From the NCBI GenBank assembly GCA_020796225.1, contig CM036769.1:667501-731500 (forward strand): DNA of 64,000 nt. Direction: 5' to 3'. How positions within the stretch are numbered: position 1 is the first letter of the stretch; each line of letters opens with the position of its first letter. The position numbers and the translations under genes were made by a program. This stretch comes from Arion vulgaris. Its lineage: Eukaryota > Mollusca > Gastropoda > Stylommatophora > Arionidae. Of this stretch, positions 21,290 to 31,239 are shown one piece after another. The notes under the pieces were generated by a model. The model made no database searches. It saw nothing but the letters and a program-made list of their open reading frames with translations, and had not been told where the DNA came from.

Positions 21290-21866
21290 CAAAAATGAGG
21301 TGGAGAAAAAACAAACGGAGAATACAACCCAGAGCACACAAACACAAATACAACATAAACAGAAAAGCACAGACCACAGTCTTCAGACTTAGAATGGGAC
21401 ACTGCGGTATCAGAGCACACATACATAAAATTGGTCTCAGCGACTCGGCTGCCTGCACATGTGGAGCACCACAGCGGTCTCAAAGCGCATCTTACAAGAC
21501 TTGACCCATCCCGAGCAGCATGAGAATGGATGGAGATCTGACCAACAGGCACAACCTTTCAAAACAAATTATGAGGGATCAGTGAATACCTCAAGCGCAC
21601 CGCCCTGTTTATGACACATACCGGAGTAGTCGCATAGCAGAAGTTGATTGCAGAAGACCTCAAGCGCACCACCCTGTTTATGACACATACCGGAGTAGTC
21701 ACATATCAGAAGTTGATTGCAGAAGACCTCAAGCGCACCACCCTGTTTATGACACATATCGGAGTAGTCGCATAGCAGAAGTTGATTGCAGAAGCAGAAG
21801 AAGAATTTAGTGTGAAATAACAAATAACAGAAGAAGAATTTAGTGTGAAATAACAAATAACAGAAG
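21290..21866 (+). pseudogene. I-like LINE C-terminus whose end is tandemly duplicated
   Basis: Reads TTVFRLRMGHCGIRAH, IGLSDSAACTCGAPQRSQSA (a CxC zinc-knuckle-like end region as in Le near 54900), then, after frame breaks, LKRTALFMTHTGVVA followed by a TAG stop. The segment carrying this C-terminus, the stop and the following 3' DNA is repeated three times (21588-21795), and a 33-bp 3' segment is repeated twice (21796-21866). Confidence 0.72.
21588..21795. repeat. 69-bp tandem containing a LINE stop codon, 3 copies
   Basis: Unit ACCTCAAGCGCACCACCC, TGTTTATGACACATACCGG, AGTAGTCACATATCAGAAG, TTGATTGCAGAAG. The first part encodes the LINE LKRTTLFMTHTG end. Length is a multiple of three. Confidence 0.9.
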
Positions 21867-22037
21867 AATAACTGGATTCAAGAGGAACAGAATAATGCGT
21901 GCGTTTAACAAGCAAGCTACAGGAAGTATCAGCATGCTTCTGACTTCTGCTTGAGGGTACTGAATATATAAGTGTCTGCCGTCAACGTTGGATGAGATGT
22001 TGGCACAGTAATCAGTTAGCAACTACACTGTCAGCGC

Positions 22038-22130
22038 TTGCAGATCAGAACGACAATAGGATCAGATCATTTACAATTCAACGTAACTCTACCGTCAAAT
22101 GTCAACAAATGGGGAAACTTTATTATTGAT
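22038..22130 (+). pseudogene. Possible LINE endonuclease end
   Basis: QIRTTIGSDHLQFNVTLPS resembles the SDH motif at the end of APE-type LINE endonucleases. Only this short stretch matches, so the call is weak. The sequence to 22262 is otherwise unassigned. Confidence 0.3.
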
Positions 22131-22261
22131 GAGCAGTGCTACGTACGATATGCTGTGCAGCGTCATGGTTGTCTGTGCCAGAGGGAGCAACGATTACAAG
22201 AAATAAATATTTATATAACGTTACCCTCTGTTTCAGAGGGTCTCTACTAGGACAGAGAACT

Positions 22262-23030
22262 CGGCAATGTCTGGATCAATGGCTTCCCAACTAGAAGAGA
22301 AAGATCACTAGCAATGCCTGCTTCATCGGCTGTTCTCAAACAGAAGAGAGAGAGGTGGGGGAGATCACTAGCAATGCCTGCATCGACGGTTCTCAACCAG
22401 AAGAGAGAGAGAGAGAGGGAGAGAGAGGAGAAGGAGATCACTAGCAATGCCTGAATCAAAGGTTCTCAACCAGGAGAGAGATCACTAGCAATGCCTGAAT
22501 CAAAGGTTTTCAACCAGGAGAGAGATCACTTGCAATGCCTGGATCAAAGGTTCTCAACCAGGAGAGAGATCACTAGCAATGCCTGAATCAAAGGTTCTCA
22601 ACCAGGAGAGAGATCACTAGCAATGCCTGAATCAAAGGTTCTCAACCAGGAGAGAGATCACTAGCAATGCCTGAATCAAAGGTTCTCAACCAGGAGAGAG
22701 ATCACTAGCAATGCCTGAATCAAAGGTTCTCAACCAGGAGAGAGATCACTAGCAATGCCTGTATCAAAGGTTCTCAACCAGGAGAGAGATCACTTGAAAT
22801 GCCTGAATCAAAGGTTCTCAACCAGGAGAGAGATCACTTGAAATGCCTGAATCAAAGGTTCTCAACCAGGAGAGAGATCACTTGAAATGCCTGGATCAAA
22901 GGTTCTCAACCAGGAGAGAGATAACTAGCAATGCCTGAATCAAAGGTTCTCAACCAGGAGAGAGATCACTAGCAATGCCTGGATTGATATTTCTCAGCCA
23001 GTAGATAGATAGATCGCTAGCAATGACTAG
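22262..23030. repeat. Minisatellite, 43-bp unit, ~17 copies
   Basis: Unit AAGGTTCTCAACCAGGAG, AGAGATCACTAGCAATG, CCTGAATC. The first units (22262-22450) are longer and contain GAGAGA expansions. The last unit is diverged. Confidence 0.93.
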
Positions 23031-23079
23031 ATCAAGGGTTTCCAAGCAGTTTTATAAATGGAACGTAGACATAGAGAAC

Positions 23080-23460
23080 AATTAAGGGAACGCCACAAAG
23101 TTGCAGACATTCATCAATAGATGTCTGCGCGTGATACTCCATCTGTTATGATATGACATGACCACAAACAGGGAACTGTGGGATAGCGCGGGACAACGGC
23201 AGATGGAATAAGAACTAAGGGACTGAAGGCGGTGATGGATAGGACTCACACTCAGGAAATCCCCTGATAGCATCAAGAGACAGGATCTCCGATGGAACCC
23301 CCAGGGTAATAGGCGTAGTGAAAGAACCAAGAATACCTGGAGACGGAAGTTGCAGACGGAATACAAGAAAATGTGGAGAGAGTGAAGAGATCTGGAAAAT
23401 ATGGCCTTGGTTAGGTAGGTTTGGAAAACCTTGGTATGCCTCATTAAGAGTGAATTGTGA
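23080..23460 (+). pseudogene. Ld LINE C-terminal fragment
   Basis: Reads KLQTFINRCLRVILHLL-like residues, then DRTHTQEIP, RQDLRWNPQGNRRSERT and NTWRRKLQTEYKKMWRE. It is the same region as 17640-17930, with several stops. Confidence 0.72.
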
Positions 23461-23634
23461 AGATTTCCGTACATGACCTCATTCTATTTATAGTATCATC
23501 CAGTTTTCTTTAATCCATCATATTTGGTTTCCAGAATATATTGTTTAACATCATCTAAATTAGAAAAAAAAAATTTTTCATTATGTCTCACTCTTTTTTT
23601 TCTTACAGTTGTTCTTTTTATTATTTAAAAAAAA

Positions 23635-23975
23635 ACGTGAGACTACACGTGCTTGTTGACAGTTGAGACTATACGTGCTTGTAGACAGTTGAGACTATAC
23701 GTGCTTGTTGACAGTTGAGACTATACGTGCTTGTTGACAGTTGAGACTATACGTGCTTGTTGACAGTTGAGATTATACGTGCTTGTTGACAGTTGAGATT
23801 ATACGTGCTTGTAGACAGTTGAGACTGCACGTGCTTGTAGACAGTTGAGATTATACGTGCTTGTAGACAGTTGAGATTATACGTGCTTGTAGACAGTTGA
23901 GACTGCACGTGAAGTAGACAGTTGAGACTACACGTGAAGTAGACAGTTGAGACTACATGTGCTTGTTGACAGGTT
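23635..23975. repeat. Minisatellite, 26-bp unit, ~13 copies
   Basis: Unit GAGACTATACGTGCTTG then TTGACAGTT. Variants GTAGACAG, ATTATACG and CGTGAAGTAG (shortened) occur. Confidence 0.93.
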
Positions 23976-24039
23976 CGTATGCCAATATCTTTTTCTTGAC
24001 ATCATTAGTTAGTATTATGTCTTAGTTTATTAAGTATTC

Positions 24040-24100
24040 TTTGTTTGTTTGTTCTTGATAAAGGTCTAGTACCGAAACATCGAATGTTGTCTATTTTCAT
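24040..24100 (+). ncRNA. Degenerate hammerhead-ribozyme-like motif
   Basis: TTGATAAAGGTCTAGTACC followed by GAAACATCGAATGTT resembles a hammerhead core CTGATGA-helix II-GAAA-helix III. GGT/ACC can pair as helix II. ACAT/ATGT pairs as helix III with loop CGA, and the base after it allows cleavage. Two core positions (C3 and G8) are changed and helix I is poorly paired, so it is probably inactive. Hammerheads of this layout are known in Penelope-like elements, but no Penelope protein is visible here. Confidence 0.3.
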
Positions 24101-24139
24101 ATTTAATCATTAATTTGTCATTACTTATGTTGATATATT

Positions 24140-24420
24140 GATTGATTTATGGATAGGACCATCATCATTGCACTAATTCGGTAAGTAACCATGTGTGCTC
24201 CGATCTCTTTCTTACACAGGAAGATATCAGCGGCAGTGCACGAACTCTGTAACACCGGCGGGTGTCGCCGATGTAATTTAGAAGATGATAAAATTATTTT
24301 GTCAAATTTTAGTTTTTTTAAATTCTTTCGGATTAATTTTTCCCAGCAGCGTCTTTCCAGCCTGCTCTTCTCGATTTGAAACTGTCAAGTGTTCTTGTAC
24401 GTGCTACAACTTGAGACCTG
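24140..24420 (-). mobile_element. SF SINE 3' two-thirds
   Basis: On the plus strand: GGACCATCATCATTGCAC, CTCTTTCTTACACAGGAAG, CAGTGCACGAACTC, then TTCCAGCCTGCTCTTCTCG and GTGTTCTTGTACGTG. The head is missing. The left end carries the remains of the ATTG-type tail. Confidence 0.75.
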
Positions 24421-24782
24421 AGATAATTTATATAATACAGTATATACCTGTCTTTGTTCACTATCCCATTTACCCAGTATTACCTCATACACCTACACAA
24501 TTTTCTCCAGATCTCATCTGATCAGGTCTGACCACATCTGATTTCTCGACTTTCGCAAATCGTGTTAAGAACAATTTCAGCGATGTCTCATTAAGTAACG
24601 TCAGTTTGAAAATAAAACAACCCAATATACATGCTAGGAATAAGGTGTAGTCATATGCCTTAGTTATGAACAACAAAATGAATAAGAGAGAGAGAGAGAG
24701 TAGAGAGAGTAGAGAGAGATAAAGAAAGAGATAGCGAGGAAGCGAGAGAGCGAGAAAGAGAAATGTCACAAATTGTGACAAT

Positions 24783-24823
<41 letters not shown>

Positions 24824-25350
24824 GTCACAAATTGTGACAATGACAAAATAAAACTCTTTACAAATGATGTAAACATTAACAATGACTTAAATGTCACGCG
24901 ACTTGTCCATTTCTCTTTCAATAATTCCAGTACAACTTTGCCAGAAGGTTGCAGTGAGAATTCTATTCCTTGTTCCCCCTTCAAGATGAATATTCCCTTA
25001 AGTCATCACCTCTACTGATTTCCTCATTGTTTGAGCAGTCTCCAGGGACATTTGCAGTCAGCAGACGTCCAACAGTCACTGGTATCCATTTCTGTCTTCC
25101 TAAAGTACTAGTAACGAGACAATGGAGAATGCAGTTAACGACCAAACAATGACTAATACCAGGACGAGTTTCAGACAAAGGAAAAACTAGAGAAAGGACT
25201 GATATAATTATCAGACCAAGTACCATCCTTGCTGTTTGAAATACTGAATACTTTGGAAGCCAGTGTCGAATGAGTTAACTAAAATATCTTGGAACAAATA
25301 GGTAGGGCTAGAGTTGGATAACGTAGGAATTAAATCATAACCACACATAT
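24421..25350. other. Unassigned DNA with duplicated (GA)n segment
   Basis: ATGTCACAAATTGTGACAA (a near-palindrome) occurs twice, at about 24760 and 24820, each next to a (GA)n run. No gene or known element is recognised in the rest. Confidence 0.55.
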
Positions 25351-25357
25351 TCAAATC

Positions 25358-25840
25358 TTGATTGATTGATTGATTGATAGAACCATCATCATTGCAACTT
25401 CAATGAATAACCATGTGTGCTCCGATCTCTTTCTCACATAGGAAGATCTCAGTGGCAGTGCACGAACTCGGTAGCACCATCGAGGTACCAGAAGTAATTT
25501 AGAAGAGATGAAGATATTTTTGTAGGAATGTTTACTTTAAACTTTTCTAATGAATTTTGCACGACCATCAGCTTTCCAGCTTCACTAGCTTTCCAGCTTG
25601 CTCTTCTCGATTTTGAGCTACCAAGGGTTCTTTTACGTTCTCAAACTGAACTAGGTACCAACGTTTTATCCTCCGTCTACGATAGGACTAGGAACTCGAT
25701 CTCACCTACATTAAGGGATCTCTGGAATAATATTCAGATGACTCCACGAGGGAGCGAACCAAGTACCGTTATAACGAGAGGCGATCACCCAACTTCTTCT
25801 ATGTCACAGAGACTCTCCTACAGACGTAGAAGAGATGAGA
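25358..25840 (-). mobile_element. SF SINE, near full length (reference copy)
   Basis: Left end ATTGATTGATTGATTGAT is the reverse of a (TCAA)n 3' tail. The body has the order seen in all SF copies. The right end on the minus strand gives GGTTCGCTCCC, a B-box match, and the copy at 54121 shows TGGCGTACAGG, an A-box match. I therefore read SF as a tRNA-derived SINE of about 480 bp, not as a DNA transposon. Confidence 0.72.
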
Positions 25841-26154
25841 GACAGTTATGAAGACGAGGACGAAGATGTTTAATTAAAGACAGATGAATTCAAGCACAAC
25901 TAACATGGTTATTGATTTTTTTAGGTGAAGTTAGTACTTGCAAAGCTAACATCTGGATGGTACTAATACGGCTAGACAGCAAGCCTTCAGGAGGACGATA
26001 GAATGAAGGGAGGAGTCCGAGGGGAAGATGAGAGAGAGAGAGAGAACAGTATCCATAATATAGGACAGGCTCTAGCGTTGGTCTGATTAGTGTGTTTGTA
26101 AGTGTGTGTAGTATGAGAAAGACCAAAAGTCAGGAGGGGGTGTTGTTTCTGCGG

Positions 26155-26420
26155 AAAATACAAAGCCTATCATGGATGGACAGAAAAATGAATGAAACAT
26201 TTCTTCAAGAAACAAGTGAAAAAGCATAAATTGATTAAAGAAATTATATGTAGACAGTCAAGTTATGTTTGTAACATTATGAGGAGAAATGAAGTCAAAA
26301 ACCATGAAAACTGGCAAATTTGATGGGGAAAAGGGCAAGGCAAAGAGATAAATTTTGTGATGATTTGGCCACATGGCATGGTTAAGAGAACAACACATAC
26401 CTGATCAGGGACTCTGGTGA
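26155..26420 (+). pseudogene. Probable LINE C-terminal fragment
   Basis: CRQSSYVCNIMRRNE, ENWQI, a KGQGKE-type basic stretch and GTLVMVYRDRLQLLG resemble the GH(V)MRR...TGKIxGKRxRGRxR...DR end of some LINEs, with frameshifts. It is weakly supported. The interval from 25841 to here has nothing else I recognise except a (GA)n run at about 26030. Confidence 0.45.
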
Positions 26421-26623
26421 TGGTATACCGTGATCGCTTACAATTATTGGGATGCCTCATGATGATGATGAAGATGTATTTCTAATTTTATAAATTTAGA
26501 GAAAATAGCAATTAACAAAGAATGCAGAATCCTAAGTTGAAACATTTGCTTTGAAACAAATAAATATAAATGAAAAATGTCTAGTCAAATTGAGAAATAA
26601 ATATGAAACACTAAGGACATAAA

Positions 26624-27276
26624 TCTGTATATATAATCCTTCAAATGTGTGTATGTGTGTGTTCTGTTATACACGGCCTCAATTTACATACAAAATTCGC
26701 CAAAATTTGTAAAAATAGTTCTGAGACCCAACTTAGATCAACAGAAGGACATTTTCAAAATCGCATCAATATTTGTTTTAAAAAATAAAGGAAGTCGAAT
26801 TTGTGATGTCTTATTGGCCTTTTTTCTATTCCGGTTGTTCCCAGGAAGTGGTGAAGAAGGGTTTTAATTTGCATAAATCAAAGGTATATAATCTCTAAAT
26901 TTAACTTAGTGCCACTACTCCATAAACATGGAATACGTCCCTTATAGTGCCACTAATCAAAATACGTTATTAGCTATTCAACGTATGTTACATAAGCGCA
27001 ATAGCAGTGTCAGAAGTTCTAAAACGGTATTAGATCCGTTCCCAACGGACGACATGAAAATTGCACACTGCGCCGAAATAGTTCCGGCCGGTCAACACGA
27101 GCGGGCTTATATCGCACCTTGTAGTAAACGAAGTTGCCATGAACCAACGTCTACTATTTAGAGTTAGCTGTGCATTATCATAGCAGGAAATGGTTTTGGA
27201 AAGCAGGCCGTAATCTGGCAAAAACGAGACAACAAGCTGCAACTTATATCCGAGCGAAGCCGGGTTAATTAGCTAG
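26624..27276 (+). mobile_element. Non-autonomous Helitron
   Basis: 5' end TCTGTATATATAATCC follows an A. The 3' end has ATCCGAGCGAAGCCGGGT, which folds into a hairpin with loop GAA and one bulged A, then TTAATTAGCTAG before a T. TC at the 5' end, a GC-rich hairpin about 10 bp before CTAG and insertion between A and T are the Helitron hallmarks. Length 653 bp. No Rep/helicase is encoded. A 77-residue frame at 26928 has no recognised domain and is probably chance. Confidence 0.8.
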
Positions 27277-27467
27277 TAGAGAATAAGACAGAACAAAAGA
27301 ATATATATTTGAAAATGAAGATAATAATAGAATGTTGTCAGATTAAGCATGCAACCATCAAAGTAAGGACTGTTCAAACTAGAGAAAGGTCTTATTCTTC
27401 TACTTTCTTCTAATCACGTGTTGCTTCACAATGTCAGGATAAGTTTTCTAGAACGGACTTTATAGAA

Positions 27468-27767
27468 ATAACAAATTAAATTGCTCGGCCACATTAGCAG
27501 ATTACCAACAGACAGTACGCATCAAAGATTAATGATACTTAGATATAGTGCATGTACAGATTACCAACAGACAGTAGGCATCAAAGATTAATGATACTTA
27601 GATTATAGTGCATGTAAAGCAAACGGCTGTCCACGAAAAGGTGGATCTCAGAGATAACAGAGTCGATGGAACACACTGTTTAGAAAGCGCACATACAAAC
27701 CCGTTCCAGAAATTTCTTATCCTGACGATGTGAGACAAAACAGGATTCGAGGAAAGAAAGAAGATTA
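27468..27767 (+). pseudogene. Lg LINE 3' end with internal 64-bp duplication
   Basis: Reads LLGHISRLPTDSTHQRLM-like residues. The stretch AGATTACCAACAGACAGTA to TAGTGCATGTA occurs twice (about 27498-27561 and 27562-27625). Then ACGAAAAGGTGGATCTCAG and the 3' end CTTATCCTGACGATGTGAG, GACAAAACAGGATT. The duplicated stretch is the one amplified 64 times at 4868-6659. Confidence 0.78.
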
Positions 27768-28409
27768 AATGTCTCGAGTCTACAGAAACTACAAACTAGG
27801 TCAATGGTGTCATTTCTGTTCATCAAGTCTAGAGAAACTACAAACTAGGTCAATGGTGTCATTTTTCTTCATCGAGTCTAGAGAAACTACAAACTAGGTC
27901 AATGGTGTCATTTTTGTTCATCACGTCTATAGAAACTACAAACTAGGTCAATGGTGTCATTTTTCTTCATCGAGTCTAGAGAAACTACAAACTAGGTCAA
28001 TGGTGTCATTTCTCGTCATCGAGTCTAGAGAAACTACAAACTAGGTCAATGGTGTCATTTCTCGTCATCGAGTCTAGAGAAACTACAAACTAGGTCAATG
28101 GTGTCATTTTTGTTCATCGAGTCTAGAGAAACTACAAACTAGGTCAATGGTGTCAGTTTTGTTCATCGAGTCTAGAGAAACTACAAACTAGGTCAATGTT
28201 GTCATTTTTCGTCATCGAGTCTAGAGAAACTACAAACTAGGTCAATGGTGTCATTTTTGTTCATCGAGTCTAGAGAAACTACAAACTAGGTCAATGGTGT
28301 CATTTTTATTCATCTAGTCTAGAGAAACTACAAACTAGGTCAATGGGGTCAGTTTTCTTCACCGAGTCTAGAGAAACTACAAACTAGGTCAATGGTGTCA
28401 TTTTTCTTC
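27768..28409. repeat. Minisatellite at Lg 3' end, 49-bp unit, ~13 copies
   Basis: Unit GAGTCTAGAGAAACTAC, AAACTAGGTCAATGGTG, TCATTTTTGTTCATC. It starts directly after the Lg 3' end and stops at the hAT element. Confidence 0.93.
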
Positions 28410-28417
28410 ATCGAGAA

Positions 28418-29068
28418 CAAAGGTTCCCAAACTTCTTCGGGCCACCGCCCACTTTGCAAGATATAACCCCCTCCCTATTCATCCTATTATAACAGTTTTT
28501 TTTAACGTTCAAGCAGTTTGATTTTTCGACGTAAATAGCAACTAATGATACACTCACTATTGCTTATGTTGTTAAATAGCAACTAATGATACATTACTAC
28601 TTATGTTGTTAAATAGCAACTAGTGATACATGACTACTTATGTTGTTAAATAGCAACTAATAATACATGACTACTTATGTTGTTAAATAGCAACTAATAA
28701 TACATGACTACTTATGTTGTTAAATAGCAACTAATAATACATGACTACTTATGTTGTTAAATAGCAACTAATAATACATGACTACTTATGTTGTTAAATA
28801 TCAACTAATGATACATGACTACTTATGTTGTTAAAGTATTGAAAAAGTAGTGCTTCATCTTGAACACAGTTATTCAATGACAAAATCACCAAAATAATTC
28901 ATTTTTAAATATATATTATTAATTTCTTCTATAAGAGCGACCGACTCCTAGATCGTCTGAACGCCTCCTCCCATCCCCCAAATGCTTCTGAACCCACTAT
29001 TGTCCCCTTCCCCCTAGAATCTTTCAGTGACCACTAGGGGACAGTAGCGCCCAATTTGGGAACCTCTG
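28418..29068. mobile_element. hAT-like non-autonomous element
   Basis: Ends CAAAGGTTCCCAAACTT and, reversed, CAGAGGTTCCCAAATTGG are inverted repeats of the CAGnGGTTC-type seen in hAT elements. Flanks ATCGAGAA (28410-28417) and ATCTAGAA (29069-29076) give an 8-bp target duplication with one mismatch. Subterminal GCCACCGCCCACTTT matches the copy at 52301. It encodes no transposase and contains a 37-bp array. Its right 56 bp plus duplication is itself repeated (29069-29132). Confidence 0.82.
28545..28835. repeat. Array inside hAT MITE, 37-bp unit, ~7-8 copies
   Basis: Unit GTTGTTAAATAGCAACTAAT then AATACATGACTACTTAT. The related element at 52301-52714 lacks it. Confidence 0.92.
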
Positions 29069-29399
29069 ATCTAGAATCTAGTGTGACCACTAGGGGACAG
29101 TAGCGCCCAATTTGGGAACCTCTGATCTAGAATCTAGTGTGACTAATGATCTAAGTTCAAAGAAAGTAATAGCTTCAGAATAAATTATTAATTTTCCAAT
29201 GTTTAACACCGACTTCAGAATAAATGATTAATTTTCCAATGTTTAATACCGACAATATAACACTTTGGACAGATCTATAGGTGCTCATTCTTCCACGGTA
29301 GAAGGGCTTAACATATATTTATATTTATTTTTCTTATAACAGATTGGGATGTCAGTAACTTGTTGTGATATGAATTTGTTTAATACTAATGAAAAACTA

Positions 29400-29555
29400 A
29401 TGAAATCCTGAAACTAACATTGCTGAGAGAGGCATGGAATATCTGACTATATTCCATGGAAGAGAATGAGCGAGTTACCCAGGACAGAGCAGTATGGAGA
29501 AATTACTTGCAGTCCCTATGTCACGTGTAACGTACAAGAGGAATATGTATATATA
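29400..29555 (+). mobile_element. La LINE 3' end fragment
   Basis: CCTGAAACTAACATTGCTG, GAGAGGCATGG, TATGGAGAAATTACTTGCAG and CCCTATGTCACGTGTAACG match the La end. The interval 29133-29400 before it has a two-copy 54-bp duplication (near 29193-29255) and unassigned DNA. Confidence 0.72.
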
Positions 29556-29721
29556 ATGAAAACCATGACGTATCACACACAAAAATGGCAGCTGAACGTT
29601 CAACAGATGTAGAAGTCGAGACTGACTGAATTCTCTAACCAAGAAAAGATATTCAGATAGTGTTGTGAATTTTTCATAACACTATTTTCATACTTTGTTA
29701 TTGGTTATTGGTTATTGATTA

Positions 29722-30713
29722 CTAAACTGACGTCATTGCACTCCGGGCAGACCCATAGGTGCGCAGTCTCCCCAACAGATATCGAAGAGTATGCATACTG
29801 ATGGTTCCTGTAGCGCGCTGATTAAACACACCTCTCACTCTGCCTCTCAAGCATCCATTTCGACTTGAACAACGGGTAACTCCAAACTGCTTAAATCGCT
29901 TGATCGATTCAACATCGATTTTAGTGTCTTCATCCAACAGACAGTCGCGAAGAGACCGAAGAATATCCCCTTATCCATCTTCAACTCCCCAACAATCGAT
30001 GATGTTGATGCAAGCCATACCGCTCTCTCATTACCGTAAACACCCGCATGTCCAGGACAGTATATCCACGTAAGTCGCTGGAGGTTAGAAACTTCTATAT
30101 ACGACATTCACTCATACCGAAACCTGCCCTTCTGGATCTTGTGAAGCATCGACTGAGAGTCAGATACAACAACTGCCCCAGTAAATGAAGTCCCAGAAAT
30201 TCAATGGAGGGCAGCAGTAACGGCCTCAACCTCCATCCTCATACTAGAAGTAGTTGTCCTGTATGTCCCACTTCGCTCTGTCACAACCCTACCATGCGCA
30301 TTAGCCAAGAAACTCCAGCCGGACTTCTCACCACGATGCACCAACCCATCGGTATATACAACAACATCATCATCCCTTGCATTATCTTCTATCAGCTGCT
30401 TAACTGCGAGATCAGCCTTCATGTTGCCCCAATCTCTACATTCTCTTCCAAGAGTAATGATAACATTGAGATAGTTGGTCATGCTACCATCTGTTGGGAT
30501 CCATTCTTCCCCTTTTGGTAGGGTCTCAACCGTAGTCACCTGGCCAATTGTTCTCTCAGCCTGGGCCATACACGACATGCCACGCTTGATTCTCGTGCCC
30601 TTAACATCATTAGTGTTCTTGTGTAGTGGATGTCTCTTATCCGAAGTAACCCGCATATATGCCTTGGTTTGGGCGATTGCATGACGGGAGCGTAGTGACA
30701 GAAGGCTAAGCAT
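29722..30713 (-). pseudogene. LINE RNase H and C-terminal domain (I-like), broken
   Basis: The minus strand codes for VVVYTDGLVHRGEKSG (first catalytic Asp), SSMRMEVEAVTAAL (Glu), VVVSDSQSMLHKI (second Asp), then in another frame LTWIYCPGHAGVYGNERAVW, where the usual final catalytic Asp after NEAA is replaced. The end has GCLRGRVRGVFN and HTYGSARSAMTSV-like residues. RNase H removes RNA from the RNA/DNA hybrid in I-clade LINEs. Two frameshifts and the lost residue mark it as dead. It is not close in sequence to the Le RNase H at 54736. A short 30-bp tandem lies at 30715-30790. Confidence 0.78.
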
Positions 30714-30819
30714 ATATCACATCTTCACAATGTCACTTTATATATCACATCTTCACAATGTCACTTTATATATCACATCTTCACAATCTCATTTTGTCAT
30801 TCAGAAATTTTAAATTTCT

Positions 30820-31082
30820 ACTTCTTCTTCTTCAAACGCTCCATATCGACAATATGTAAACCACTCTTTGTAATTTATGTGTGTTCTGAGCCTAAGAGCG
30901 ATTGTAAGTTGTGTAAGTTATGCGCTTACAAGTAGGCCAGCACATCCGATTTCTTCGACTCCTTTTATTTACTATGGTAACTTCCCTAGACCCCTACTTT
31001 AGTCGCCTCTTACGACATGCCTTGTAGGTAGCAGTGTTTCTATTCTTTGCTCCACTTGCAAGCCCCGGCAACACGCGGGAGT
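30820..31082 (-). mobile_element. SB SINE
   Basis: Left end CTTCTTCTTCTTC is the reverse of the (GAA)n tail. GAGCCTAAGAGCGATTG, AAGTAGGCCAGCACATCC and ACGACATGCCTTGTAGG follow in order. Head side ends at about 31082 near a CT-rich tract. Confidence 0.8.
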
Positions 31083-31089
31083 AAATTGA

Positions 31090-31235
31090 TCCACAATACT
31101 TTCATTCTCTCTCTCTTCTCTTCTCTTCTCTCTCTTCTCTCTTTCTCTCTCTTTCTCTCTCTTTCTCTCTCTCTTTCTCTCCCTTTCTCTCTCTCTCTTT
31201 CTCTCTTTCTCTCTCTCCTTCTCGTGCCTGTTCCT
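31090..31235. repeat. CT-rich tract
   Basis: TCTCTCTTTCTCTC-type sequence between the SB head and the 58-bp array. Confidence 0.85.
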
Positions 31236-31239
31236 GGGG

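Noticed and set aside
26928..27161. 77-residue plus-strand frame (MEYVPYSATNQN...) as a gene
   Set aside because: It lies wholly within the Helitron, shows no domain and has no conserved neighbour.
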